Assembly (NCBI GenBank): GCA_965178125.1
Contig: OZ237735.1
Span: 1,488,001-1,552,000 of the forward strand
Origin: Bilabrum cf. latius
Taxonomy: Eukaryota; Bigyra: Bicosoecida; Bigyra; Bicosoecida
Direction of reading: 5' to 3'
DNA: 64,000 bases
Part shown: piece by piece, positions 1 through 11,100 of the stretch
Layout of the letters: every line of letters starts with the position of its first letter
Numbering within the stretch: the first letter of the stretch is position 1
Translations under genes and position numbers: made by a program
Notes under the pieces: model-generated
Told to the model about the DNA's origin: nothing
The model's database searches: none
The model's input: only the letters and a program-made list of their open reading frames with translations

Positions 1-199
1 CCTCGGGGTGTGCAAGTTCAACGTCATTTGGAACGTCGCCCTATTTCTCCAACTATGCGATGTATGCTTCCTATTCAGCCTTATTCTTGGGATCAGCTAG
101 CGACTAGACGTACTCCTCCATGTACTACCGGAATTCGGGGCTTGCCATGCTTTTTCTGAAGCCTTCCTCTTCCTGCACATAAACATAAACGGGAGTCAT
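1..199 (-). CDS. PIH1-domain protein (Kintoun/PIH1D family), N-terminal part, runs off the left edge
   Basis: Read with TAG as Gln, the minus strand gives an ATG at 199 followed by about 65 codons open to the window edge. The N-terminus has the PIH1 signature: a GFRKSMASPEF stretch, then YMEEYV, a DPKN motif, an IAQLEK helix and an HPE motif, in the order and spacing seen in DNAAF2/Kintoun and PIH1D proteins (PEFR, Y..E, DPEN, I..LE, HPE). PIH1 proteins are R2TP/HSP90 co-chaperones. The Kintoun branch pre-assembles axonemal dynein arms in the cytoplasm, which would imply motile cilia, but PIH1D1 cannot be excluded from this fragment. Five TAG codons lie within about 40 codons and all fall on polar positions. 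The C-terminal part is outside the window. Confidence 0.8.
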
Positions 200-455
200 T
201 GGCGCAATCGATTTAAATGTTCCTGCTACAGTGGAATAATAGATGCCAGATGCAACTGACCTTTTTGCTTAGTTGCACTTTTCCTCGTTGCATGGCTGCA
301 TCCAACATTCGCACACCGTCTGCTTCTGTAAGAGATGGATTAAATGATTTCTTGGCATCGCCACTAGCTGCCATGACGGTTAGACGCGCTGCAAATCTAG
401 TCCAAAGATTACCTACGAGACTGCTGCCGGTGCTCCGATCGGATGTATGAATGCC

Positions 456-2741
456 TCATGAGCCACCGGTTGACGCAACGGTAGACACCGCTTCCCGCAA
501 CGACGCTGCGGCAGCGAGGTTGTCTTGCGCTTCCTTTATCGTTATCCGTCTCCCTCGGGCCTCTGCTGCTGCGAGTAGGGTCGCTGTCGGCACGACAAGC
601 TGCTTCTTGGCCGCCGCTGAAACGTGCTCGGCCACCGGCAGAGCAAGTGCTGCCTAGAGAGCGAGCGAGCGCACGCCACTGCCGGCACTACTCGCGCTCC
701 CAGGCGCACTCTCAGCACCCGCCTAGGCATCCCCCGACCCCTCCTCTTCCTCCTCATCGATCCCGTGGATAGCCCTCACGAGGCACCTCGTGGCCTGCTC
801 GGGGGAGCAGCCCGCCAGCGAGGCAGCCAGATCAGCTGCCCTGCCAAAGAGCTTCATGTTGGTCACGCTCAGATTGATCATGCGGTTGCCGAACACGCAG
901 CCCTTGACAACGTGTGCGAGCGTGCTGACGCAGTTGAGCGCCAGCTTGGTCGCAAGGTCCTCCCCGCACGTGGGCAGCCGAGTAGGTGCTCCGGGTGAGC
1001 GAGCAGATGATGATCCATTGCTGACAGCATCCTCGGCAGCAGCACCCGCGCTAGATTTCTCTTTCTGCTTCGAGAATGAGTACAGCGCAATGTCTTGTTC
1101 GTCCGCATCGACCCTTAGCGTCACACGGGTTCGATCCGGGGAGGATCCGGTGCCAGCCGTACTGGCTCCACCAGCGGAAGCAGCCGTGCTGGCCCCACTG
1201 CTATCGCACACGACATCGATGGTGCATCGCTGGCACCCGCGAGCAACGGCTGCATCCACCACTGCTTGCGCAGCCCTGGGCAGCCTGATACCATCACTCG
1301 TCACACCTATCGCGTGTTCCCCGGCCACCAAATTCACATCGATCACCACGTCCTCCGGACCCATGGCAGGCAAATCCTCCCGAAGCACGGCCTCGGGCTC
1401 CACGATCGACCACCACCGCCTGGGCGCAGGTCCTGCCCCTGCCCCTGCCCCTACAGCTGTCTCCGCTCTTGTTGTTCTTGTGCCACTGTCGCCACCGGCT
1501 TGTTCTCCATCCTTGCCACCACTAATCAGCTCGCAGCTAGGGGCTAGCAGGCCCGGTGCCGCCATCCCGCCCGCACTCGTCACACCTGGATCCACCCAGC
1601 AGCACCACACGTCCCTGGCGGCTGCCCCGAAGGTCGGGGGGCACTCGCTGCTGTCCACGACACCCAGCAGCCCGGCTGTTCCCTGGGCCACGTAGAGCAC
1701 CCTAGCACCCGAGCGCAGAGCCCGGCCCGCCGCCCACGCCACCCTGGCTAGCCCCCCAACGTCGCTGTAGGCGGCATCCATCGCCATGCACTGCCGCTGG
1801 ACGAATCCGCGTAGCCAAGAGAGCGCCGCCCCTCCGGTTGCAACCTCGGCGGCGGGCCGGAGGGCGAGCATGGCCGCTGCTTCGAGGAGCATCTTGGTTG
1901 CGGTGCCGCCTTTCATCCTGGTGCTGCCGGTGACGGCCTCGGGCCCGACGACTGGGTTCAGGAGCACTTGCTCGGGGGCGGGCGTGCTCGCACTCGATCT
2001 GGCATCGGAGGGCGTTGCCGAGCCTGCGATGAGCTCGGCAGTGGCAGCATCCATCGCAGCTGCGATATCTTTCATGGTCGTGTCCCACCCTGCCACTGCA
2101 GTCTTCTTCAGAAGGGAGACTGGATTGAATCCGAACAGCGCAGAGGTGAACTAGCAACCGAGACCGGCCAGAGCACCTGCTTCAGCTGCAGAGACTTCAT
2201 CACCGTTAAGGCTCCTAATCGCCTAAAGCTGCGAACCGACATAGGTAGCGCTCAGCCCGCAGGTTATTCCCACAAGGAGAACTCGACTTGGTCTGTGCAG
2301 CTGCACCAATCGAACCAGATCTTCGATGCCGGCTTTGGCAGAATCTTCAACATTCTCGCGCGGCGAAATGATCGCGTCTGGCCCGCCCGCCATCAAGTAG
2401 CCAAACTTATTACCCTCGGAATGCCCTGCTGCGCGCGCGTACCGGTTGAGCTTGGTAGCCAAGGCATATCCGATTCGCCCTGAAGTGCCGCACCCGCTAA
2501 AGATGATCAATCCGGGGGCTGCAGGATCGCAGCAGCACGCTCTCATCTACTAGCTTAGCAAACTCAGTCTTTCCAACTGGTCATGATCAACGCAACCTGG
2601 GTAATGCATGTATCCGCCAAGTACCTGAGCATCGGCTGATCGCAGTGTGCGAAGTGCACCAGCGAGCTGATCCGCCGAAGGGCTATGGGCATCCAATGAA
2701 ACGGTCAAAGGATTTGTCGTCTCTGTTATTCTCAGGCTCAT
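456..2741 (-). CDS. GCKR: Glucokinase regulatory protein-like double-SIS protein
   Basis: 761 residues, ATG at 2741, stop TGA at 456-458. It starts with an ITETTNPLT motif, as GKRP does (ITEKSNPLT). The first SIS domain follows at about residues 75-180 (FSGCGTSGRIG, then GITCGLS), and the second begins with GFNPVS and GPEAVTGSTRMKGGTATK at about 264-285, matching the GKRP/MurQ sugar-phosphate signature. After a TAG-containing stretch the C-terminus keeps the GKRP lid helices (VVP...ITIKEAQDNLAAA..LREAV). In animals GKRP inhibits glucokinase under control of fructose phosphates; whether it does so here is inference. It is longer than the human protein (about 625) because of Gly/Ser/Ala-rich inserts. 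Six in-frame TAG codons are read as Gln, two of them adjacent (2547-2552). The start is divergent from the RING gene, 172 bases away. Confidence 0.85.
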
Positions 2742-2913
2742 CTTCCTATCTCAGGTTTTCGCGATCTTGGCCATCGCTGGTTCGTACTGGTTCCGCAACT
2801 TGCGACCTAGACTGCGCGGCGCCACAACGGAGCGAGCACGTTTCACACATTCTCTGCTGGACGCACCGGCATATCGCCTGCTCGCTCAGAACGCAGGAAA
2901 GGCAATATTTTGT

Positions 2914-3972
2914 ATGTCATCTCATTCAGGAGCAGGGCGAGAAGAGCCTGTACCGCATCCTGATGCCATTAGCAAGAGAGAATTGTTCTGCTCGTCCTGC
3001 GGCACTGACCTCCTCGCCACAAGCAATCCACGACCGAAACTGTACAAGACGAAGTGCGGTCATGTTTTATGCAAGAGTTGCACCTTGTAGTGTCGAACGA
3101 AGGAGCATGGGACCCGTTGCAAAGCGTGCAAGCATCCGCTCGACCTGCGCAACTTCGACCTGTTCGAAGTCAAGCTCTACCGTGTACCTGATTTAGATCA
3201 GTCCCTACTCTCGTACGCAACGGGATTTCCCGAGCTCATCATTGGGAAGATCGTCCCCGAGGCGTTCCAGACGGTTGTGCAGCAGCAACGAGATGCGATC
3301 GCTCGCCACGATGACTTGCGACGCCATTTCGAGGCTGAGACTGGACGTCTGCGGGCCTAGCGGGACGAAATAAGGGCAGAAGCCCTAAAACTACACGATG
3401 AAGTTGTACACCTTCGGGAAAAATTGGCCAGCGCGGAGTCTAGACTCGAAAAGATGCATCATGAGGCCCGGTCGATGTCTGTCGGAGCTCGCCCGGCTTT
3501 CCGCGATGTGATCGGAGGCAAATTCCAGCGCGAAGGACACCACCAACCGAGCATGGTACCAGACGTATCGGATCCAACTGCCCTAGTCCTGGTTGACCGC
3601 GCTCCGCAGAGGAGTCCGTCGCACCGTGCCTCGAGCGCGCAGAAGAGGCGAAGCCAGTCCCGTGGCTTGCAGCGGTACGGTGTCCAAGCAGCTTTCGGGC
3701 ACGGGGAGGACCGCTCAAGGGGTCCAAGCGTGGCATCATCGGGTTCCAGGCGCAGACATCTGCGCGAACTGGCCCCTGGTCCGCACTCCGTCGCGATGCA
3801 GGACGCCGTCTCGTCAGTTCGCTCGGCCGCGTACGGGAGCGGTGCCGCGGAAGGCGGAGCAGATCGCCGGGACCACGTGGTGGGCTCCTCCGGGTACCCT
3901 GCCCGTCCATCGACAGCAATGGTTCGGGAGACCATCGGAGCGGATGTGCGGACTGGCACGCAGCTCCTGTGA
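2914..3972 (+). CDS. RING-finger, coiled-coil protein resembling Zip3/RNF212/HEI10 meiotic E3 ligases
   Basis: 352 residues, ATG at 2914, stop TGA. An N-terminal RING has CSSC near residue 28, CGHVLCKSC near 50 and RCKAC near 67. It is followed by a predicted coiled coil (about residues 110-190, rich in E, R, L and Q) and a long Ser/Arg/Gly-rich disordered tail. This layout and size match the Zip3/RNF212/HEI10 family of SUMO/ubiquitin ligases that mark meiotic crossover sites. A TAG codon (3088-3090) lies inside the RING between the third and fourth zinc-ligand groups, so stopping there would destroy the domain; a second TAG is at 3358. The family assignment rests on domain order and RING spacing, so another RING/coiled-coil ligase remains possible. 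It converges on the exonuclease gene with a 92-base gap. Confidence 0.6.
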
Positions 3973-4064
3973 TGCGAGGCTGCTTGATCTGCAGAGATCG
4001 CAACAATGCTTGTAGCTCAGGATCCAGAAGTAGATAGAAGAATGATACGATAAAAATATGAACA

Positions 4065-7000
4065 TCAAACTTGCAAGAATGTGACGCTCCCCCACTTTGC
4101 AGTGACGGAAGCATCAGCCACGCGCGGCGCACCTCGCCCCTGGGCTCGTCCGGCCGGCTTGCCTCCAGCCGCGGAGCTTGCGCCTGCAGGTGTACCTTGA
4201 GCAGACTTCGCCTCGAACAGTTTCTTTGCATCCGACATGCTGGTCTGCCCCTGCGTCCTGCTTCTCTTCCTCCTGTCCCCATCTCGATCCCCTTCAGCCA
4301 CTTCCTCCCACTTGTTCCCTTGGCACAGCACCGCCAGCACCCGTCGAGACTTGCCCTCCTTTGGCAGCTGCGCCAGCGCGGCGTCCAGCCGCAGAATGGC
4401 CTCCACCGACGTGCCAATCTTCACCTGTCCAATGCCCAGGGAGGGCGAGTCCGAGGGATGCCTCGGCGGGTCATGACCGACCATGCTGGAGCTGGCCCCA
4501 GCTGCTGAAGCCTCCGAGCCAGGGCTGCTAGAACTGGAGGCCCGCGTGCCCTGCGCGACACACTGGATCACACGCTCAACGTCCGACTGCACCATCACGC
4601 CGCCCGCACCCGCAGGCACCTGCAGTATATCGCACCCACCCGTCGCATGCTGCTGGCAGAAACCGATGCTGCCCGCCACCACGCATCGCGGCGGGCTCAT
4701 GGACTCGATCCCCACAGCGAGGGAAGCCTCGTTGGCGGCCACACACGTCCCGAGCAGCTCGTCCTCTGTGAGGTCTTGCGCCGCTCTTCTTCTCTTTGCG
4801 CCAGCTCCCCCGCCTCGCTGAGGGCCCCTTTGCGGCACGGGCTTCGCCACAGGCTTGTGACCCTCAGCGGCCAGCTTCCTTGCTCTGTTGGCGTTGTGCA
4901 GGTACGCCGGCACGTGTCCCCACGCCGTGTGGTACATGCCCCACGCGGGCCCGCCGGCACACCTACGTAGCAGGAGCTCGAGCGCGGCGGAGGCATCCTC
5001 TGCAGAGTCGTGCGGCACGACCGCTGGCTGTGAGCCGTCTGCCGGTGCAGGGGGTGCCACCCTGATGCGTCGACCCAGTTGTCGCTCGCACAGGTACTTG
5101 AGGCTGCTGCGGCTGGGGAGGCCTCGCCTGTGCTCGAACTGCAGGGCAGAATCGCAAATCCTGTCGTGGGTCAGCCGCAGCGAGATGAGATCGTTCTCGA
5201 GGCCGTGCCCCGCCAGCACCCCCGATGGCAGCAGCACCTCTTTGAGGCTGGGCGATCGATCGGCGGTCGGACTGCAGCCCACGTCAAGCGAGCGAGCGAG
5301 CGCCTGTCGCACCACTGCAAGGTCGGCAGTGGCAGCCTCCATATGCTCTGGGGTGATACCGCTAAACCTGAATTCGTAGTTGGTGATCCTTCCCGCCGGT
5401 CGCACGTGGTGGTCGGCTATCGTGCGGCCGTGCGCATCCACCACGGTGAACCGGGCCAGGTCCTTGCTCTTCTCTACCGTGTCCACCATCTCGCAATCCA
5501 GGCCGAAGGGCGTGACGGGCACGGACGCTGCCAGCATCCCAAGAGGCGGCACCGTCAGGCTGCTGCCATCCCCAGTGTCGAGCTGGAGCGAGTCCTCCGT
5601 GCTGCTGCTGGATCCCTAGTAACCCGCTGCTCTCCAGGGCACGATCGGTGCCTCTGGGAGCGCAGGGACAGAATATGCCATCGCAAGGCCAGCAGCAGCA
5701 CCATCGCTGGATGCATCAGCTTGCACAACTGCAGATGTCGTCACAGACGAGAACGCGATCGCAGCGCCGGCCTCCTCAGGCGACGGCAGCACGGGCTCCA
5801 CAAACACGGGGCGACTATCTTCGTGCTCGGCATCGTGCTTGTCCGGCATCGTGACTGTCACCCTAACTGAGTCCAGGTAGTCTGCAACTGGTATGCTCGA
5901 CCTGGCCTCGCTGGCACCTTTGCGCCCCGACAGACGGCAAGACATCACCGCGAGGCACAGCGAGATGGCAACTGCCATGGCGTCCTCCTCCACGTGCCCG
6001 CCCACTGGGTTCCTCGCTCGGAAGACGGCTTCCTCATGCGTGCTGGCGGGGGGCCTGGGCCTCTGCTCCACGGCTGCAGCGGCCGCCTCACGGGCTGCTC
6101 GGATGGACGTCAACAGAGCAGAGGCAGATTCTTTCGGCAGCAGGGGAATACCTCGGGACTGCAACTCCTTCAAAGTGTCTGACCTGCTTTTTGCCCCTTC
6201 TGCACCCCCTGCGCTTGGATCTTCAACTGTGCGCAGCTGGTGCATCTTGATGGCTTGCATTGCCACCTCTCTCAGCACGCATCGAGCGGCAAACGCCCTG
6301 GTGCAAGTTGGCGCGTGCTCCGGAAGCAGTACGCTCGCTGTGATGGTAGTGCCGTTGGTCGCGCCTGCAGGCTGCTTGACATTGCTAGCAGTAGCGGCGC
6401 TGGAGCTGCCGGTAGTTGCGGCTGCGCTGCTTGAGCCTGCAGCCGTGCTTGGCCCCGTCGCTAGATGCACGACCACGGGAAAATGAACGAAGCCCTGGGG
6501 CGCCTCGGGCTCGCCGCTGCCATCGCTGCCTGCCGGTGCATCTGACCCAGAGGCTGCAGGTCCTAGTGGTTCCACAGATGATGCTCCAACCGCTGAGCTC
6601 TGCCCCACTTGGATGGATCGCTCGGCCACCATCGCGAACGGGAAGGCAGCGCATCGCAGCACCGTGGGTGTGTCGCAGTAGGCGCGAAAGGGGAGGGGGC
6701 CATGGGAGGCCGCGGCTGCCACTGGAAACAGGGGTCCTCCTGTCGTTGCAGGCTGAGGATCCGGCGATAGCATTGCCCCAGATGCTTGCTCCGTCGTGGC
6801 GACACCAGACGGAAGGTCATGCGACTCCCCTGCTGCTGCGGCTGCTGCCGTCGACTACGAGGCGGCGGAGGATGAGGACGACGATGACGCAGACGATGAT
6901 GAAAATGCAGATGACTGTGAGCCTTTAAGCCCAGCGTCAGCATGCACGTCGCCAGCAGCTCGGCGCACCGCGTCATGCACCAAAAATTGCGAGCCCCTAG

Positions 7001-7812
7001 CAAGTGCTCCACGCCCCACCGAGCGAGGCAGCGGCACCCAACAGAGCCGCTGGGCGATGGTGTGCCTGTCGCCCCTGTTGTTGTAGCACTTGAGCAGGAG
7101 GGTATCGGTGGCGTAGCGGTGTCGATCAAATCGATCCGCTGCTTTGCTGAGTTGGTCTGCGATAGGACCGAGCAGGGGTCCGAGCTTGGCTCCGCTCGTC
7201 GTGGCAGCGAGTGCCGCGGCTGACAGATCCGCAAAGCCAGGGCCGTTCACAAACAAGAAGCCAATGCCGTCCATGATGGACCGATTTTGTGGAACAACCC
7301 GCGTAGGGGGCGGGTTGTCACCGGACAGGGCTGCTTGAACGGCGAGACTCCAGCACAGCCAGTGGTGCACGTCCTGCGCGGATGGACAGGTGTGCCAGCT
7401 GAAATATCCACATGCATACAGTGGTTGAAAAGGATGCACCTTCCCTGGTATGAATACTCACATCAATACCCAAGAACTCTTTCGTTTGTCCTTTTTCACC
7501 AGCAGACGAGTGGTCCACTTCGGTTTTGTTGGGATGCAGAGTTGGGCATACTCTCGCATTCTAGCCGTCCCCAAACAGGACCCTTTTCTCCATCTCGCTC
7601 AACATTCGGAAAGGAACACTTCCGATTTTCGCATCGCCCATGCCTACTCCGTGGGCACTCCCTGCTTGGCAGCGCTTGCGAAGCTTCTTCGTTTTACCCT
7701 TGTCGGCCACAGCAGATTGTGGTTGTGCGCTCGAGACACTCCCAGATCCGCCAGCGCTGCCCCGCGAGCTTGATCCATACCCTTGCGCTATTGCAAGAGA
7801 GCCTTTCTCCAT
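4065..7812 (-). CDS. Large protein with C-terminal REX-type DEDDh 3'-5' RNA exonuclease domain
   Basis: Two exons: 7812-7462 and 7373-4065, with an 88-base intron, giving about 1,219 residues; stop TGA. Near residues 735-915 the exonuclease motifs appear in order: FGLDCEMVDT (ExoI), an FSGITPEHM segment, HGLENDL (ExoII), ICDSA, and HDSAEDASAALEL (ExoIII with the H of DEDDh). These match Rex1/REXO1-type RNA exonucleases, which trim 5S rRNA, tRNA and other small RNAs. The C-terminal 300 residues are low-complexity with a GNKWEE stretch. The first 730 or so residues, with a Ser-rich run, resemble nothing I can name. In-frame TAG codons occur at 5616, 6855 and 7561. Exon 1 joins exon 2 in phase 0. 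The single-gene model rests on an open frame through exon 2; a separate upstream gene is possible but less likely. Confidence 0.65.
7374..7461 (-). other. Intron, 88 bases, in the REX exonuclease gene
   Basis: The 5' splice site reads GTGAGT on the minus strand after codon 117, and the acceptor ends GCGCAG. Splicing joins two long frames in phase 0. An alternative acceptor (TTTCAG, about 25 bases earlier in transcript order) leads to a TGA and is disfavoured. Confidence 0.6.
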
Positions 7813-8139
7813 GTTTGGTCAAGTGCTCGTAGAGAATGGACTGTTCTTTTTGCTGCGGCAACACTCCGAATCCACCGCTACACACCACCGGCCTTTAATA
7901 AGCTTCGCGCGGCGCAATTTTTCCGTTTAATGCTCGAATGGAATAAATTCCTATTTGTTTGGGCAGACTGTGAGGCAGCGCCGCCTGCAGTTATGCGGTC
8001 TGGTTGGAGGAGACGGTAACGCAACTGGGATCACGTGCAAATCAATTATAAACGTGCAATCACAATTACAGCAGCCTTTCACGAAAGATCCCGAGATACG
8101 CCCCGCTGAACAGACAGCACCCATGCCCAACTCACCCGC
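7813..8139. other. Intergenic region between two minus-strand genes
   Basis: 327 bases, noticeably more AT-rich than the flanking genes. It must hold the promoter of the exonuclease gene and the 3' end of the PI3-kinase gene. I see no conserved element, RNA gene or repeat in it. Confidence 0.5.
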
Positions 8140-11100
8140 TCAAGTGAAATGGGCGTACATGTGAGCGCTGTCGTCCAGCTGCACGCTCTTCATGCGGATA
8201 TTCTCGTGGATCTCGTTGACGAAGTACTTGGCCGCCTCGTCTGGAGACAGCTCCGGCTGCATGTGCTCCCTGAGCCACTCGATGTCGTCCTTGGTCTGCA
8301 GCTCGGGGATCCCGCAGCTGGTCATGAGCGAAAACAGGGTCACGAGCAGGTCGCGCGCCCCTTGCCGGCGAAGGGCGTTGTACGCCTGCACGCAGTACTT
8401 CTCGAAGCGACGGAACATCGGGCCGGCCTTCGTGCCCAGCACGTGCGCCATGGCCGGGGTGATCTTGAAGCTCGACTTCTCCCTCTTGTACCCCATCTTG
8501 ACCTTGAAGTTGCCCAGAAAGTGCCCAAAGTCGATGTGGAAGAAGGTCCCGTCCCTCTTCATCATGATGTTGTCCGTGTGCCGATCCCCGATCCCCATCG
8601 CGAACGTCGCCACGCAGTAGCCGGCCAGAGACCGAGCAAACCTGTCCTGCGCGGAGATGTACGCCTGCTGGATCATCTGCTGCTCCGTCGCGCTCCTCCC
8701 CCGAAGCGTAGACTCGAAGGCAGCTTCCTGGGCGGCCAGTGCCTGCTGCTCGCGCTGCAGGTCAGCGGGAGTCATCATCTCCGCCCGCGCGCCGCCGCCG
8801 GCGCCCCCTCGAGCAGCGCCCCCATCCCTCGGGCTGTGCACAGCCACACCGTCATCGTCCTCGAGCACGACTGCCGCCAAGCGCAGCGCCTGGCCCGACT
8901 CGCTCGCATCCGATGGCATGGCGTACCTCGAGTCCGTCCTCGAGAGCATCGACCGGCCGTCCTCCAGCACCCCCTGCTCGGCCGCCTTCATGTCCCTTAG
9001 CTTCTTCCTCGTGGTGGTGGCCACCTCGCGCTTGAGCCAACGGGAGAGCATGTGCGGGGCCCACACTGCGCGGAGGGCCTCCATGGTCCTGCCGAGCCCC
9101 TTGGGCATCTGCTTGACCTCCTCGCCGACGATGGAGGCTATCGTCTCGGAGTTGGTGACGATCTCAAGCATGCCAAGCATGTCTCCAGTGCTCACGCACT
9201 CGTACGCGCTCATGCAAAGGTCGAGCTTGGCTGCCTTCCAGATCGTGTCCATCACGCGGAACACCTGCAGGGTCAGCTGGTCCTGCCGCAGGTCGTCGCC
9301 GTTCTTGTACATGACGATGAACGGCTTGCGGTTGCGGGGCTCCATCACCTCGCCCGGCACCGGGTCGGCCGGCTCGAAGGTGAGCATGAGCGGCAGCTTC
9401 TTGCTGCTCATCACGCGGCACTTGTCCACGATCACGCCCTTGGCCACGAAGCTCGGCCGGATAGGCAGCCGGAACCGGTCGGGGAACACGATCTTGGACA
9501 GCTCCCTGCGAGCCACGACCACGCGGTCCGCCTTCTTCTTGCACTCCTTGACGGCCACCGACACGTCGAACAGCCTGCTCATCACGTACATCTGGTGGCC
9601 CAGAGCCACTCGGTGCTTGCGGCCGCAGTGCCGCAGGAATAGCTCGAGCAGCAGCATGTTCCTCTCCCGGATGTCCTTGTCGTGAATCTCCGCCGTCAGG
9701 TACCAGAAGAAGGCGTGCCCCACGATCCCTGGGTTCACGAGGGCACGGCGCAGCAGGAACCGAGCCAGGGCCGAGTCATGGAAGGCCTCGAATTTAAGCA
9801 CCTGCACCAGCTGCAGCATGTACATGACCAGGTCCTCGTCCGACAGTGGCTCCAGGCAGCTCACGGCGTAGGCTCTCACCTTGGGGTCCGGGAACTGGCT
9901 ATCCAGCAGCTGCAGGGCCTCCAGTGCGCCGGGCACAGCCCAGATGTGCAGCAGCCTGTAGACCTGCTGCACCTGGTCGCGCTGGGTCCAGTCGACCGAC
10001 TTGAGCACCTTTGCCAGGGCGGTCCGATGGTGCGAGAGCAGCATGCGGGCGTCCCACACCATGGCTCGCTCGGCGGGGCTCAGGTTATGGAGAGGATCTC
10101 TCCTCATGACCTTGAGCAGCTCTGGGCCCACTGGGTCGCTGGGGTCTGGCCGAGGGGGCAGCGTGGCGTCCTCCTGCCCGTGGTCCGTGAAGATGATCGG
10201 CTTGGAGGGCTGGGGCAGCCTCAGCTCCAGGATGGGCGCCTCCGGGTGGAGCTTCCTCTCGAAGGCTTCCCTGTCGATGTCCGAGCCAGTCTTCATCTTC
10301 TTCTGGATCTTGTGGCGAACCTTCTTGATGTCCGCGGCGAACCCGCTGTGGTTCCTGTTCTCCAAGGTGGTGGCCATCGATGTGGGGCAGGGCCCCGGCC
10401 ACAGCCGCAGGGACTGCTTGCCGGCCCTCATGAGCTTGTTGTACTGGAACAGGGTCATGCCGGCCCACGCCTTGGCCTCCCCGTTCACGAGCACCGTGAA
10501 GATGATGCGCACGCCCCTCGGCAGCCCCGACAGCGCCACCCCGGTGACCAGCTCCTGGTCCACCTTGGCCACGTGCCGGTCCGCAGCCTCCGGAAATTGT
10601 TCCCCAACGTTGTTGGCCTGAGACCCCTCTCCCACCGGCACGTGCAGGGTGTCATCGGTGCCTGAGATGAGAGCCTCCGCGTCGTCCTCGTCACCGAAGG
10701 AGCTAGAGCTGCGCTTGCCCTTGCCAGTGGCTGCTCCACCCCCAGCACCCGAGGCCGCGCCACCCGTGCCCGTGCCCTTGCCAGACCCCGCCATGGCCTG
10801 CGAGAACCCGTCACCGGGCCGCGTGCCTTGATTCCACTCCTTGTCCAGCAGCAGCGGCACGGGCTTCGTCTCTCGCTGCAGGTCGCCCCCCAGCTGATCC
10901 ACTCCGTGATAGAGCTGCACCCTCACGCTGAGCGACTGCTCGCCCGCAAGCAGCCCGTAGAGCGCGCTGCGAGACACCACCGGCAGCCCCTTGACGGACT
11001 CTACGCGCATGGTGAAGGGATGGCTGCCGGCGTGCCAGGTTGGCGTGAACCGGAGTGTGTCGTCTAGCGCAAGCTCCGTGGCCATCTCTGCCATGGTGGC

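Noticed and set aside
2150-2215. A short intron in the GCKR-like gene around the TAG at about 2151
   Set aside because: The best GT-AG pair gives a 53-base intron that shifts the frame; reading TAG through keeps the frame into GFNPVS.
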